NCBI GenBank assembly: GCA_020853635.1
Contig: JADYYN010000027.1
Span: 1-42,317 of the forward strand
Direction: 5' to 3'
Source: Gemmatimonadaceae bacterium
Lineage (GTDB): Bacteria > Gemmatimonadota > Gemmatimonadetes > Gemmatimonadales > Gemmatimonadaceae
Length of the DNA: 42,317 nt
The notes beneath the pieces are model-generated. The model worked only from the letters and a program-made list of their open reading frames with translations. It did no database searches and was not told the DNA's origin. Both the position numbers and the translations under genes were made by a program. Below, piece after piece: positions 1-8,180 of this stretch. Every line of letters starts with the position of its first letter. Positions within the stretch are counted from its first letter, which is position 1.

Positions 1-1890
1 ACGTTGCCGCTCGGCCTGACGCAGGCGAAGGAGTACGCCGAGCTCGAGTGGCCGATCGACCTCGCGATCGCGGTGGTGTGGGTGGCGTTCGCGATCAACT
101 TCGTCGGCACGATGGTGAAGCGCCGCGAGCGTCACATCTACGTCGCGATCTGGTTCTACATCGCGTCGATCGTGACCGTCGCGGTCCTGCACATCTTCAA
201 CAACCTCAGCGTGCCCGCGGGGCCGCTCAAGAGCTACTCGCTCTACGCCGGCGTCCAGGACGCCTTCATGCAGTGGTGGTACGGGCACAACGCCGTGGCG
301 TTCTTCCTGACGACGCCCTTCCTCGGCCTGATGTACTACTTCATGCCGAAGGCCGCCGAACGCCCCGTATTCTCGTACAAACTCTCGATCCTCCACTTCT
401 GGACGATCGTGTTCCTCTACATCTGGGCCGGTCCGCACCATCTGCACTACACGGCGCTGCCCGACTGGGCGTCCACGCTCGGTATGCTCTTCTCGGTGAT
501 GCTGTGGATGCCGAGCTGGGGCGGCATGATCAACGGTCTGCTCACGTTGCGCGGAGCCTGGAACAAGGTGGCCGAGGAGCCGGTGCTCAAGTTCTTCGTC
601 GTCGCGGTCACCGCGTACGGCATGAGCACGTTCGAAGGCCCGATGCTCTCGGTGAAGTCTGTGAACTCGCTCGCGCACTACACCGACTGGATCATCGCGC
701 ACGTGCATACCGGCGCACTCGGGTGGAACGGGTTCCTCACGTTCGGCATGATCTATTGGTTGGCGCCGCGCCTCTTCCAGGCGCCGTTGTATTCGAAGAA
801 GCTCGCCGAGATGCACTTCTGGATCGCCACGTTCGGCATCCTGCTGTATGTCGCGTCGATCTACTCGGCCGGTATCACGCAGGGGCTCATGTGGCGCGCG
901 TTCGACGAGACGGGCCGTCTGGCGTATCCCGACTTCGTCGAGACCGTGATGAAGCTGATGCCGATGTACTGGGTGCGTGTGGCGGGTGGCACGCTCTACA
1001 TCGTCGGCATGCTGATGTTCGGCTACAACATCCTCAAGACGTGGCTGGCGCGTCCGGCCACGTACGAGGTGCCGCTGGTGACCGCTGCACCGCTGAGCGC
1101 GCAGGCTCCGGAGAAGCACGCGGCGCCGGAAGGCGGCTTGGTCACTGCGTTCACGAGTGCCAAGTGGCACCGCCGTTGGGAGGGTGCGCCGGTGTTCTTC
1201 ACGGTGATGGTGGTGGTCGCCGTGGTGGTGGCGTCGCTGGCGGAGATCATCCCCACGTTCCTCATCAAGTCGAACGTGCCGACGATCGCGAGCGTGAAGC
1301 CGTACACGCCGCTCGAGCTCGCCGGCCGCGACATCTACATCAAGGAAGGCTGCTTCAACTGTCACTCGCAGATGGTGCGTCCGTTGCGCCACGAGACGGA
1401 GCGTTGGGGCGAATACAGCAAGCCGGGCGAGTTCGTGTACGACCATCCGTTCCTGTGGGGATCGCGTCGCATCGGTCCGGATCTCGCGCGCTTGGGCGGC
1501 AAGTACCCCGACCTCTGGCACGTGCGCCACATGGAGGACCCGCGGTCGGTGGTGCAGCGCTCGATCATGCCGCCGTACGCGCACCTGCAGAAGAAGGCGA
1601 TCGACTTCGAGCAGATCCAGTCGCGCGTGGATGCGATGGTGATGCTCGGTGTGCCCTACGGTGACGCGGTGACCAACGCACCGGCGATGGCGCGTGAGCA
1701 GGCACAGACGATCGCGGCCGGGATCGAGTCGCAGGGCGGCCCCGCAGGGCTCGCCGACCGTGAGATCGTCGCACTCGTCGCGTACCTGCAGCGGCTCGGA
1801 CGCGACGTCCGGAACGCGCCGGCCACGGCGGACGCGGCACCGGTCGCACCGGGCGCCGCCGCACTCGCGGTGCCGGGGGGTGGCAAATGA
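1..1890 (+). CDS. ccoNO: cbb3 cytochrome c oxidase, fused subunits I and II (CcoN-CcoO), 5' partial
   Basis: This is the catalytic core of a cbb3 oxidase, reducing O2 to water at the cytoplasmic membrane with electrons from c-type cytochromes. The frame is open to the window edge. The CuB histidine of YGHNAVAFF lies near residue 95, whereas it is near 207 in the Pseudomonas enzyme, so about 110 N-terminal residues are missing upstream. Residues 1-350 are CcoN, with the HHLHYT pair and the haem-ligand segment [10 protein letters not shown]. After a short linker, a membrane anchor near residue 400 leads into CcoO, whose CFNCH haem c site is near 450-454. The two subunits share one uninterrupted frame instead of being separate genes. 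The next gene overlaps by ATGA. Identity is certain; only the start is unseen. Confidence 0.96.
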   Translation, partial: TLPLGLTQAKEYAELEWPIDLAIAVVWVAFAINFVGTMVKRRERHIYVAIWFYIASIVTVAVLHIFNNLSVPAGPLKSYSLYAGVQDAFMQWWYGHNAVAFFLTTPFLGLMYYFMPKAAERPVFSYKLSILHFWTIVFLYIWAGPHHLHYTALPDWASTLGMLFSVMLWMPSWGGMINGLLTLRGAWNKVAEEPVLKFFVVAVTAYGMSTFEGPMLSVKSVNSLAHYTDWIIAHVHTGALGWNGFLTFGMIYWLAPRLFQAPLYSKKLAEMHFWIATFGILLYVASIYSAGITQGLMWRAFDETGRLAYPDFVETVMKLMPMYWVRVAGGTLYIVGMLMFGYNILKTWLARPATYEVPLVTAAPLSAQAPEKHAAPEGGLVTAFTSAKWHRRWEGAPVFFTVMVVVAVVVASLAEIIPTFLIKSNVPTIASVKPYTPLELAGRDIYIKEGCFNCHSQMVRPLRHETERWGEYSKPGEFVYDHPFLWGSRRIGPDLARLGGKYPDLWHVRHMEDPRSVVQRSIMPPYAHLQKKAIDFEQIQSRVDAMVMLGVPYGDAVTNAPAMAREQAQTIAAGIESQGGPAGLADREIVALVAYLQRLGRDVRNAPATADAAPVAPGAAALAVPGGGK

Positions 1891-2093
1891 AACTCGTCGA
1901 TGTGATGAGCGCTTCGGGGCTGTCGATCTACGCGATCGTCGCTCTGTTGCTCTTCACGATCTCCTTCGTGGCGATCGTGATCAGGACCTTCGCACCGAGC
2001 CAGGCACCGCAGCACGAGTACGATGCCCGGCTCCCCCTCTCGGACGATGATCAGGCGCCCGTGCAGACGGGCCGAGGAGTGACCCGTGGCTAA
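1887..2093 (+). CDS. ccoQ: cbb3 oxidase small subunit CcoQ/FixQ-like
   Basis: This 68-residue protein has one membrane span at about residues 12-33 followed by a hydrophilic acidic tail. Size, topology and position between ccoNO and ccoP match CcoQ, the small subunit that stabilises the cbb3 complex. Its ATG overlaps the ccoNO stop (ATGA) and its end overlaps ccoP by 8 bases, which points to translational coupling. Sequence conservation in this family is low, so the call rests mainly on position and topology. Confidence 0.8.
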   Translation: MKLVDVMSASGLSIYAIVALLLFTISFVAIVIRTFAPSQAPQHEYDARLPLSDDDQAPVQTGRGVTRG

Positions 2094-2670
2094 CCAGGAC
2101 GAAGATCGGCTGCTCGAGCACGACTACGACGGCATCCAGGAGTACGACAACCCGATGCCGCGGTGGTGGCTGTGGATCTTCTACGCGACGATCCTGTTCG
2201 TGCCGTTCTACTACGTGGCACCGGGCTTCATGGGCGAAGGCCCCGGCATGATCGCCGCCTACGAAGCCGATGTCGCGGCACACACGGCGGCACTGCCACC
2301 GCAACCTGCGGCGATGGACGACGCGACGCTGCTGGCGGTGCTCGCTGACGCGGATGAGCTGAAGGAAGGCGGCGAGGTCTTCACCAAGAACTGCGCGGCG
2401 TGTCATCGTGCGGATGGTGGCGGGCTGATCGGTCCGAACCTCACCGACGCCGCGTGGATTCATGGGGGCGCACCGAGTGCGATCTACCAGACGATCTCGG
2501 CGGGCGTGCTGGCCAAGGGCATGCCGGCATGGGACCGGATCCTCAAGCCGGACGAGCTGAAGGAAGTCGCGGCGTACGTGATGAGTCTGAAGGGCACGAA
2601 CCCGCCGTCGCCGAAGGCGCCGGAGGGTGTGGTCGACACGACGACGGCTGCGCCGTCGGTCGGGAAGTAG
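2086..2670 (+). CDS. ccoP: cbb3 oxidase subunit III (CcoP), single-haem form
   Basis: CcoP passes electrons from soluble cytochrome c to CcoO. The N-terminus carries the family signature EYDNPMPRWWLWIFYATILF, a membrane anchor at about residues 25-45. A cytochrome c domain follows, with CAACH at about residues 103-107 and a methionine ligand candidate in the KGMPAW segment. The protein has 194 residues, whereas classical CcoP has about 300 and two CXXCH sites; only one is present here. The start is GTG at 2086, supported by GAGGAG six bases upstream and by the conserved N-terminus. It overlaps the end of ccoQ and is followed by ccoG after 9 bases. Confidence 0.93.
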   Translation: MANQDEDRLLEHDYDGIQEYDNPMPRWWLWIFYATILFVPFYYVAPGFMGEGPGMIAAYEADVAAHTAALPPQPAAMDDATLLAVLADADELKEGGEVFTKNCAACHRADGGGLIGPNLTDAAWIHGGAPSAIYQTISAGVLAKGMPAWDRILKPDELKEVAAYVMSLKGTNPPSPKAPEGVVDTTTAAPSVGK

Positions 2671-2679
2671 AGGAGCGTC

Positions 2680-4122
2680 ATGGTCTCGCCCGCCGCACCG
2701 TCCGGTCGTGTTCTCGCGACGTTGAACGAGGATGGCTCCCGTCGGTGGATCCGCCCCAAGCCCTCGTCGGGCAAGTGGCTGATCCGCCGGCGCGCGGTGG
2801 CGTACGCGCTGATGGCGTTCTATCTCGCGTTCCCGCACCTGCGCTGGAACGGCAAGCCGTGGATGCTGCTCGACCTGCCGCGGCGCGAGTTCACGTTCTT
2901 CGGCACGACGTTCCTGCCGACGGACACGCTGTTGCTGATGTTGTTGTTCGTGAGTGTGCTCATCCTGATCTTCCTGCTCACGGCGCTGTTCGGCCGTGTG
3001 TGGTGCGGCTGGGCGTGTCCGCAGACGGTGTGGATGGAGTTCCTGTTCCGTCCGATCGAGCGACTGGTGGAAGGCGGATTCAACGCGTCGCGCGCGCTCG
3101 ATCGCGAACAGAAGCATTTCGCGCCCAAGCGTCTGGTGAAGTACGCCATCTACGGCGTGCTCGCCGTGGTGCTGGGCAACACGTTCCTCGCGTACTTCGT
3201 GGGGACGGATGCGTTGTTCCGTTGGATGCTGCAGTCGCCGTTCGAGCATCCGACACCGTTCATCGTGATGGCCGTGACGTCGTTGGCGGTGTTCCTGGAC
3301 TTCACATGGTTCCGCGAGCAGACGTGCCTAGTGGCCTGCCCCTATGGGCGCTGGCAGTCGGCGCTGCTCGACAAACAGTCATTGATCGTCGCGTACGACA
3401 AGACCCGCGGTGAACCGCGCGGTCACGGGTCCGGTGCTCGCACCGGGCTCGGCGACTGCGTGGCGTGCAACGCGTGTGTGACGACTTGCCCCACGGGCAT
3501 CGACATTCGTGACGGTCTGCAGATGGAGTGCATCCATTGCACGCAGTGCGCGGATGCCTGCGATGACATCATGGTGAAGGTGGGCAAGCCGACCGGGCTC
3601 ATCCGCTACTCGTCGCAGGACGCGCTCGCCGGCAAGCCACCGAAAAAGCTCCGCCCACGCACGGTGCTGTATCCAGTGGCGTTCACGCTGTTCTTCGGTT
3701 CGTTCCTGGTCGCGTTGGCGAACCGTTCGCCCGCGGACATCACGCTGCTCGGCTCGTTGGGCGCACCGTTCGCGGTGGAAGCGAACGGCGAAGTCGCGAA
3801 CCAAGTGCGCATCCGCATCGCGAACCGCACGGCGGTGGAGCATCTCTACACGATTGCGTACATCGATGAACCCGGCGCGAAGCTGATCGCCCCCGAAAAC
3901 CCGGTGCGCGTGAAGCCGGGCGAGATGGTGACGACGACGGTGTTCGTGATGCAGCCGCAGGATCGGTTCACTGCGGGCGAGCGGCAGGTGCGGTTCCGTT
4001 TGTCGGACGAGGGCGAGTTCAAGCAGGAGTTCAGCTGGCGGCTGTTAGGCCCGTCCAAACCGCGCGCGGAAACACAGAGCGCCGAGTCGACGAGCGGTGC
4101 AAAGACTCCACCGCCCGGGTGA
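2680..4122 (+). CDS. ccoG: cbb3 oxidase assembly ferredoxin/cupric reductase CcoG (FixG/RdxA)
   Basis: CcoG is a membrane polyferredoxin that takes part in copper handling during cbb3 oxidase assembly. The 480-residue protein has membrane spans around residues 40-110 and 155-220 with the FixG motifs CGWACPQTVWMEFLF and CLVACPYGRWQ. Two [4Fe-4S] motifs follow near residue 260 onward (CVACNACVTTCP and CIHCTQCADACD). A further membrane span near residue 335 leads to an Ig-like FixG C-terminal domain. The start has AGGAG five bases before the ATG. The stop overlaps a possible GTG at 4119, but the next gene probably begins at 4233. Confidence 0.95.
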   Translation: MVSPAAPSGRVLATLNEDGSRRWIRPKPSSGKWLIRRRAVAYALMAFYLAFPHLRWNGKPWMLLDLPRREFTFFGTTFLPTDTLLLMLLFVSVLILIFLLTALFGRVWCGWACPQTVWMEFLFRPIERLVEGGFNASRALDREQKHFAPKRLVKYAIYGVLAVVLGNTFLAYFVGTDALFRWMLQSPFEHPTPFIVMAVTSLAVFLDFTWFREQTCLVACPYGRWQSALLDKQSLIVAYDKTRGEPRGHGSGARTGLGDCVACNACVTTCPTGIDIRDGLQMECIHCTQCADACDDIMVKVGKPTGLIRYSSQDALAGKPPKKLRPRTVLYPVAFTLFFGSFLVALANRSPADITLLGSLGAPFAVEANGEVANQVRIRIANRTAVEHLYTIAYIDEPGAKLIAPENPVRVKPGEMVTTTVFVMQPQDRFTAGERQVRFRLSDEGEFKQEFSWRLLGPSKPRAETQSAESTSGAKTPPPG

Positions 4123-4232
4123 CCCCGCACCGTAGTTCCCGCTCCGCCGTCCCCTCCCCCCGCATCCCGCTTCAACCCCGCGCCCCGTACCGTCCGTCCA
4201 CCCGCATCGCCCTTCCCCCGCATCGCCCCCCA

Positions 4233-4748
4233 ATGAAGAGAGAAAGGCAGAAAGGCTGGTACTGGCCCTGGCTCCTCGCCGCCGGTCTCCTCGCCACCGT
4301 CACCGTCAACACCGTGATGCTCTTCGCGGCGAACTCCGACCGCAACGGCGTCGCCGTCGAGCCGGACTACTACAAGAAGGCCGTCGCCTGGGATAGCACG
4401 CTTGCCCTCCAGGCCGAGAGCGAGGCACTCGGATGGCGCGTCGATGCGAGTCTGTCGCGTGATGAGCGGCCCACCGCGAGCATCGCGACGGCGGGCACCG
4501 TAGGTGTGACGCTCACCGATCGCACGGGCGCACCGCTCACCGGCGTGAACGTCGCGGTGACGCTGATCCACAACACCGCGCCCAACGATCGGATCACGAT
4601 CCCGCTCAAGGAGACGGCGCCGGGCGTCTACACCGCGCACTCGCGCCTCGCGTACCTCGGGCGATGGGAGCTGCGCGTCCTCGCGTCGCGCGGGACAGAG
4701 CGCTTCGCTTCGATCCTGCATCCGGAGCTCGTCGCTGGCTCGCGCTGA
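4233..4748 (+). CDS. ccoH: FixH/CcoH family cbb3 oxidase assembly protein
   Basis: This 171-residue protein has one N-terminal membrane span (about residues 10-30), then the FixH-type stretch with the PDYYKKAVAWD motif and an extracytoplasmic beta-rich domain. FixH proteins are needed for cbb3 oxidase maturation and work with CcoI and CcoG. The ATG at 4233 is chosen because the residues upstream in the same frame are proline- and arginine-rich and unlike the family. That upstream stretch, 4123-4232, is pyrimidine-rich and shows no gene. Neither this ATG nor the GTG at 4119 has a clear ribosome binding site, so the start is uncertain. Confidence 0.85.
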   Translation: MKRERQKGWYWPWLLAAGLLATVTVNTVMLFAANSDRNGVAVEPDYYKKAVAWDSTLALQAESEALGWRVDASLSRDERPTASIATAGTVGVTLTDRTGAPLTGVNVAVTLIHNTAPNDRITIPLKETAPGVYTAHSRLAYLGRWELRVLASRGTERFASILHPELVAGSR

Positions 4749-4781
4749 GCCAATGACCCGCTCGGACCGCACTCGCCGCCC

Positions 4782-5501
4782 ATGACCGCCCTCGCCCTCT
4801 CCGTGTTCGTGGCCGCGCTCCTCGGGAGCGCGCACTGCGCCGGCATGTGCGGGAGCTTCGCCTGTCTCGCGTCCGGTGGCGATGCCTCGCGTCCACGCGA
4901 CGCGTGGCGTTCGAGTGCGGCGTACAACATCGGGCGTTTGCTCTCGTACGCGACGCTCGGTGCGATCGCCGGTGCGGCTGGTGCGGGCCTCGATCGGGCC
5001 GGTGCGATCGCCGGCTTCGCACGGCCAGCGACGGTGGTCGCTGGCGTGCTCCTCGTGCTCTGGGGCACGGCGACGTTGCTCGCCACCTTCGGTGTACGTC
5101 TGCCGTCGCTCGCGGTCCCGCCCGCATTGGCGTCCCGCATCGCGCGCGGTGTACGCGCCGTGCAGGAGCGACCGCCCGTCGTGCGCGGACTCGCGCTCGG
5201 GATGCTCACTGCCGCGCTGCCCTGCGGGTGGCTCTATGCGTTCGTAGCGACCGCCGCCGCCGCCGGTGGCGCGTGGCAAGGCGCTGTGGTCATGACCGCG
5301 TTCTGGACCGGCACGGTGCCCGTGATGGCGGCCGTCGGGCTCGGCGCGCAACGTCTGCTCGGTCCAGCCCGTCGACGACTGCCGGCCGTGACCGCGACCG
5401 CACTGGTCGTGATCGGACTCCTCACCATCGCTGGGCGCTTCACGCCCCACGCGCACGCCACGCCTGCGGCGGAACAGAGTCACCATGAGCATCGCAGCTA
5501 G
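4782..5501 (+). CDS. SafE/DsbD-like (UreH-type) membrane protein of the cco assembly cluster
   Basis: This 239-residue polytopic membrane protein has about six spans. It starts with the motif GSAHCAGMCG, typical of the TauE/SafE-annotated, DsbD-like family (cytochrome c biogenesis transmembrane region) found within many ccoGHIS clusters. The conserved cysteines in the first span and the ALPCGWLYAF segment in the fourth suggest redox or metal handling for oxidase assembly; the exact substrate is not known. It lies 33 bases after ccoH and overlaps the start of ccoI by 17 bases. The sulfite-export name often attached to this family is probably misleading. Confidence 0.85.
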   Translation: MTALALSVFVAALLGSAHCAGMCGSFACLASGGDASRPRDAWRSSAAYNIGRLLSYATLGAIAGAAGAGLDRAGAIAGFARPATVVAGVLLVLWGTATLLATFGVRLPSLAVPPALASRIARGVRAVQERPPVVRGLALGMLTAALPCGWLYAFVATAAAAGGAWQGAVVMTAFWTGTVPVMAAVGLGAQRLLGPARRRLPAVTATALVVIGLLTIAGRFTPHAHATPAAEQSHHEHRS

Positions 5502-7968
5502 CCCCCCGGTGGCGTTCGACACACCGCGCGCGGCGCTCGTGTGTGCGCACTGCGGCCTCGACGCCGTGGCGGGCGAGGCACGCACCGTGGACGGCGCCGT
5601 CTATTGCTGTGCGGGCTGCGAGACCGCCGCGTCGATCATCAAGCAGAGCGGACTCGACGGGTTCTACACCCTGCCGGACCGTCGCACCGATCGTGTGGCC
5701 GCGAGCGGCCGCAGCTTCGCCGAGTTCGATCACGAGGCGTTCACCAGCGCGCACGTGACGCACAACGCGGACGGACTCGCCGAGACCGCGTTGTATCTCG
5801 AGGGAGTGCACTGCGCCTCATGCGTGTGGCTCGTGGAACGCATGCCCATGGTCGTTCCCGGTGCAGTGCGCGCCGAACTCGACGTGACCCGTGGGCTCGC
5901 GCGACTCGCGTGGGATCCGCAGGTGACCGCGCTGAGTACCTTGGCGCGCACGCTCGACCAGCTCGGCTATCGCCCGCATCCATACCGTGGTCGCCGCGCC
6001 GATGAGGCACGTCGTGCAGAGGATCGCGCGATGATCATGCGCATCGGTGTGGCTGGCGCAATCGCGATGAATGTCATGGCCATCTCGCTCGCACTCTACA
6101 GCGGGCTCTTCGGCGGCATCGAGGCGGAGTTCGAGCGCTACTTCCGGTGGACCAGTCTCGTCCTCGTCATCCCCGCGATCGTGTGGCCCGGCCGCGTGTT
6201 CTTCACGAGCGCATGGCAGGCGCTCAAGGCTGGCGGCCTGCACATGGATGTGCCAATCGCCTTGGCACTGGGTGCCGGCGTGGTCCAAGGCACCATCAAC
6301 ACCGTCCGTGATTCAGGGCCCATCTACTTCGACGCGGTCTCGACGCTGATCCTGCTGTTGCTGGTCGGGCGATTCCTCCAGCATCGTGCGCAGCGCACCG
6401 CCGCCGATGCCGCGGCACTGCTCGGCGCCCTCGCGCCGGCGACCGCGCGTTTGGTCGACGAGGCGAGTGAGGCGATCAGCGAGATTCCCACCGAGGCCGT
6501 GCAGGCGGGGATGTTGCTCGACGTGCGCGCCGGTGACACACTCGCTGCGGACGGCGTGGTCGCGCGTGGGACGTCGTCGCTCGATCTCGCGCTGCTCACC
6601 GGCGAATCGCGGCCGGTGTCCGTGAGTGAGGGCGCAAGGGTCTATGCGGGCACCGTGAATCTCAGCGCGCCGCTGCGCGTGCGTGTGGAAGAAGCCGGCA
6701 GCGAGTCACGACTCGGCCGCTTGCTGCGTGATGTCGAAGCCGGTGCACGTGACCGCGCCCCGGTGGTGTTGTTCGCGGATCGTATCGCCGGGCACTTCAT
6801 CGCCGTGGTGTTGGTGCTCGCGACGATCACCGCGGCGCTGTGGTGGTCCACCGATCCGGCGCGGGCGATGGACCATGCGATCGCGCTGCTTGTGGTGACC
6901 TGCCCCTGCGCGCTCGCCATGGCGACACCGCTCGCGTTCACCGTTGCGATCGGTCGCGCGGCCGCGCGCGGGATCCTCATCAAGGGCGGGCACGCGCTCG
7001 AGTCATTGACGACACGCGGGACCCTCTTCGTCGACAAAACCGGCACGCTAACGGAAGGCCGACTCGCGCTCGCGAGTTGGGAAGGGGACGACGCGACGCG
7101 CGCACTAGTGCTCGCCGCCGAACGGCAGTCGCGTCATCCGGTCGCGACGGCGTTCCTCGCCGCGTGGGAGTCGAGCGACGACGGCGCGGTACCCGACGCG
7201 CTCTTCGAAGTGCTCGGTGCGGGTGTCGAGGCACGCGTGGCGGGCAAGGTCGTTCGCGTCGGCAAACCGTCGTGGGTCGCCGCTGAGGCGCGTGACACTC
7301 GGGGGATCGCGGCGCGTGCGCAATCCGAAGAGGATGCGGTGCGCACGACCGTGCTCGTGGCCGTCGACGGCGAGATCGTCGCGCGCGCCGCCTTCGGCGA
7401 TCCGTTGCGTCCGGAGGCGCGTGAGGCGGTGCGTGCGCTACGCGCGTCGGGCTGGCAGGTGCGCATCCTGAGCGGCGACGCCGCACCGGTCGTCGCGCAC
7501 GTGGCCAACGCGCTCGGCATCGATGCCGGGACGAGTGAAGGCGAAGCGACGCCCGAACGAAAGCGCGAGGTGGTGCTCGCCGCGCGCGAGCGTGGCACCG
7601 TGGTCATGGTCGGTGACGGCGTGAACGACGCTGCGGCGATCTCGGCGGCGACAGTGGGCGTCGCGGTGCGCGGCGGTGCCGAGGCATCGATGGCGGCCGC
7701 CGATGTGTACCTCGCGACCGGCGGCATCGGCGCCCTGCAGGATCTGCTGGATGGCGCGGACCGCACCACGCGCATCATCCGTCGTAACATGCTCATCGCA
7801 CTCGGGTACAACGCCGTGGCGGTCACACTCGCCATGTTGGGTCTGCTCGACCCGATCGTCGCGGCGATCCTCATGCCGGTGAGTTCCGTGACCGCGATCC
7901 TGGGTGCGTGGCGCAGTCGTACGTTCAGTCGGCCGTTCAGCCGTCCCCTTGCTCGGAGCGTCGCATGA
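5485..7968 (+). CDS. ccoI: copper-translocating P-type ATPase CcoI (FixI)
   Basis: CcoI moves copper across the membrane for insertion into the cbb3 CuB site. The 827-residue protein begins with a cysteine-rich metal-binding domain (CAHC and CCAGC, about residues 20-50). An HMA domain with GVHCASC follows at about residues 105-115, then eight membrane spans. The ion-site motif TCPCALAMATP is near residue 472, the phosphorylation motif DKTGTLT near 516 and the hinge GDGVNDAA near 709. All catalytic motifs are intact. The two-part N-terminus is characteristic of FixI-type pumps rather than CopA. It overlaps the SafE-like gene by 17 bases and ccoS by ATGA. Confidence 0.96.
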   Translation: MSIAASPPVAFDTPRAALVCAHCGLDAVAGEARTVDGAVYCCAGCETAASIIKQSGLDGFYTLPDRRTDRVAASGRSFAEFDHEAFTSAHVTHNADGLAETALYLEGVHCASCVWLVERMPMVVPGAVRAELDVTRGLARLAWDPQVTALSTLARTLDQLGYRPHPYRGRRADEARRAEDRAMIMRIGVAGAIAMNVMAISLALYSGLFGGIEAEFERYFRWTSLVLVIPAIVWPGRVFFTSAWQALKAGGLHMDVPIALALGAGVVQGTINTVRDSGPIYFDAVSTLILLLLVGRFLQHRAQRTAADAAALLGALAPATARLVDEASEAISEIPTEAVQAGMLLDVRAGDTLAADGVVARGTSSLDLALLTGESRPVSVSEGARVYAGTVNLSAPLRVRVEEAGSESRLGRLLRDVEAGARDRAPVVLFADRIAGHFIAVVLVLATITAALWWSTDPARAMDHAIALLVVTCPCALAMATPLAFTVAIGRAAARGILIKGGHALESLTTRGTLFVDKTGTLTEGRLALASWEGDDATRALVLAAERQSRHPVATAFLAAWESSDDGAVPDALFEVLGAGVEARVAGKVVRVGKPSWVAAEARDTRGIAARAQSEEDAVRTTVLVAVDGEIVARAAFGDPLRPEAREAVRALRASGWQVRILSGDAAPVVAHVANALGIDAGTSEGEATPERKREVVLAARERGTVVMVGDGVNDAAAISAATVGVAVRGGAEASMAAADVYLATGGIGALQDLLDGADRTTRIIRRNMLIALGYNAVAVTLAMLGLLDPIVAAILMPVSSVTAILGAWRSRTFSRPFSRPLARSVA

Positions 7969-8180
7969 GTGTGCTCTTCGTCTTGATCCCGCTGGCGTTG
8001 GTGATGGTCGCGGGCTTCTTGGCGGCGTACGCGTGGTCGAGCCGCAGCGGGCAGTTCGACGACCTGACTACTCCGGCGATGCGGGCACTCCACGAGGACC
8101 CTGCGCCGCGCGTAGCGCATTCAGGATCACCGCCACGTCAATCGCCTCCTGAATCAGCGCCCCCGCCGTCGGCGGAATGA
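7965..8180 (+). CDS. ccoS: cbb3 oxidase maturation protein CcoS with C-terminal extension
   Basis: CcoS is a small single-span membrane protein needed for cofactor insertion into cbb3 oxidase. The 71-residue frame begins with a hydrophobic span (about residues 4-24) and the family signature around GQFDDLTTPAMRAL. Typical CcoS proteins end soon after this point, near residue 46-50. Here about 25 proline- and serine-rich residues follow, encoded by bases that are also the 3' end of the opposing P-type ATPase gene. The ATG overlaps the ccoI stop (ATGA), so it is the last gene of the operon. The tail is probably a read-on after loss of the ancestral stop. Confidence 0.9.
   Translation: MSVLFVLIPLALVMVAGFLAAYAWSSRSGQFDDLTTPAMRALHEDPAPRVAHSGSPPRQSPPESAPPPSAE

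Noticed and set aside
4-6. TTG as the start of ccoNO
   Set aside because: The CuB histidine is about 110 residues too close to the N-terminus, so the gene must begin outside the window.
1981-3249. A 422-codon open frame on the - strand opposite ccoP and ccoG
   Set aside because: Composition is arginine/histidine-rich with no recognisable domain, and both + strand genes are certain.
3846-5585. A 579-codon open frame on the - strand opposite ccoG, ccoH and the SafE-like gene
   Set aside because: It is rich in arginine and low-complexity residues, has no motif, and lies antisense to clear cco genes. GC-rich codons rarely give stops on the opposite strand.
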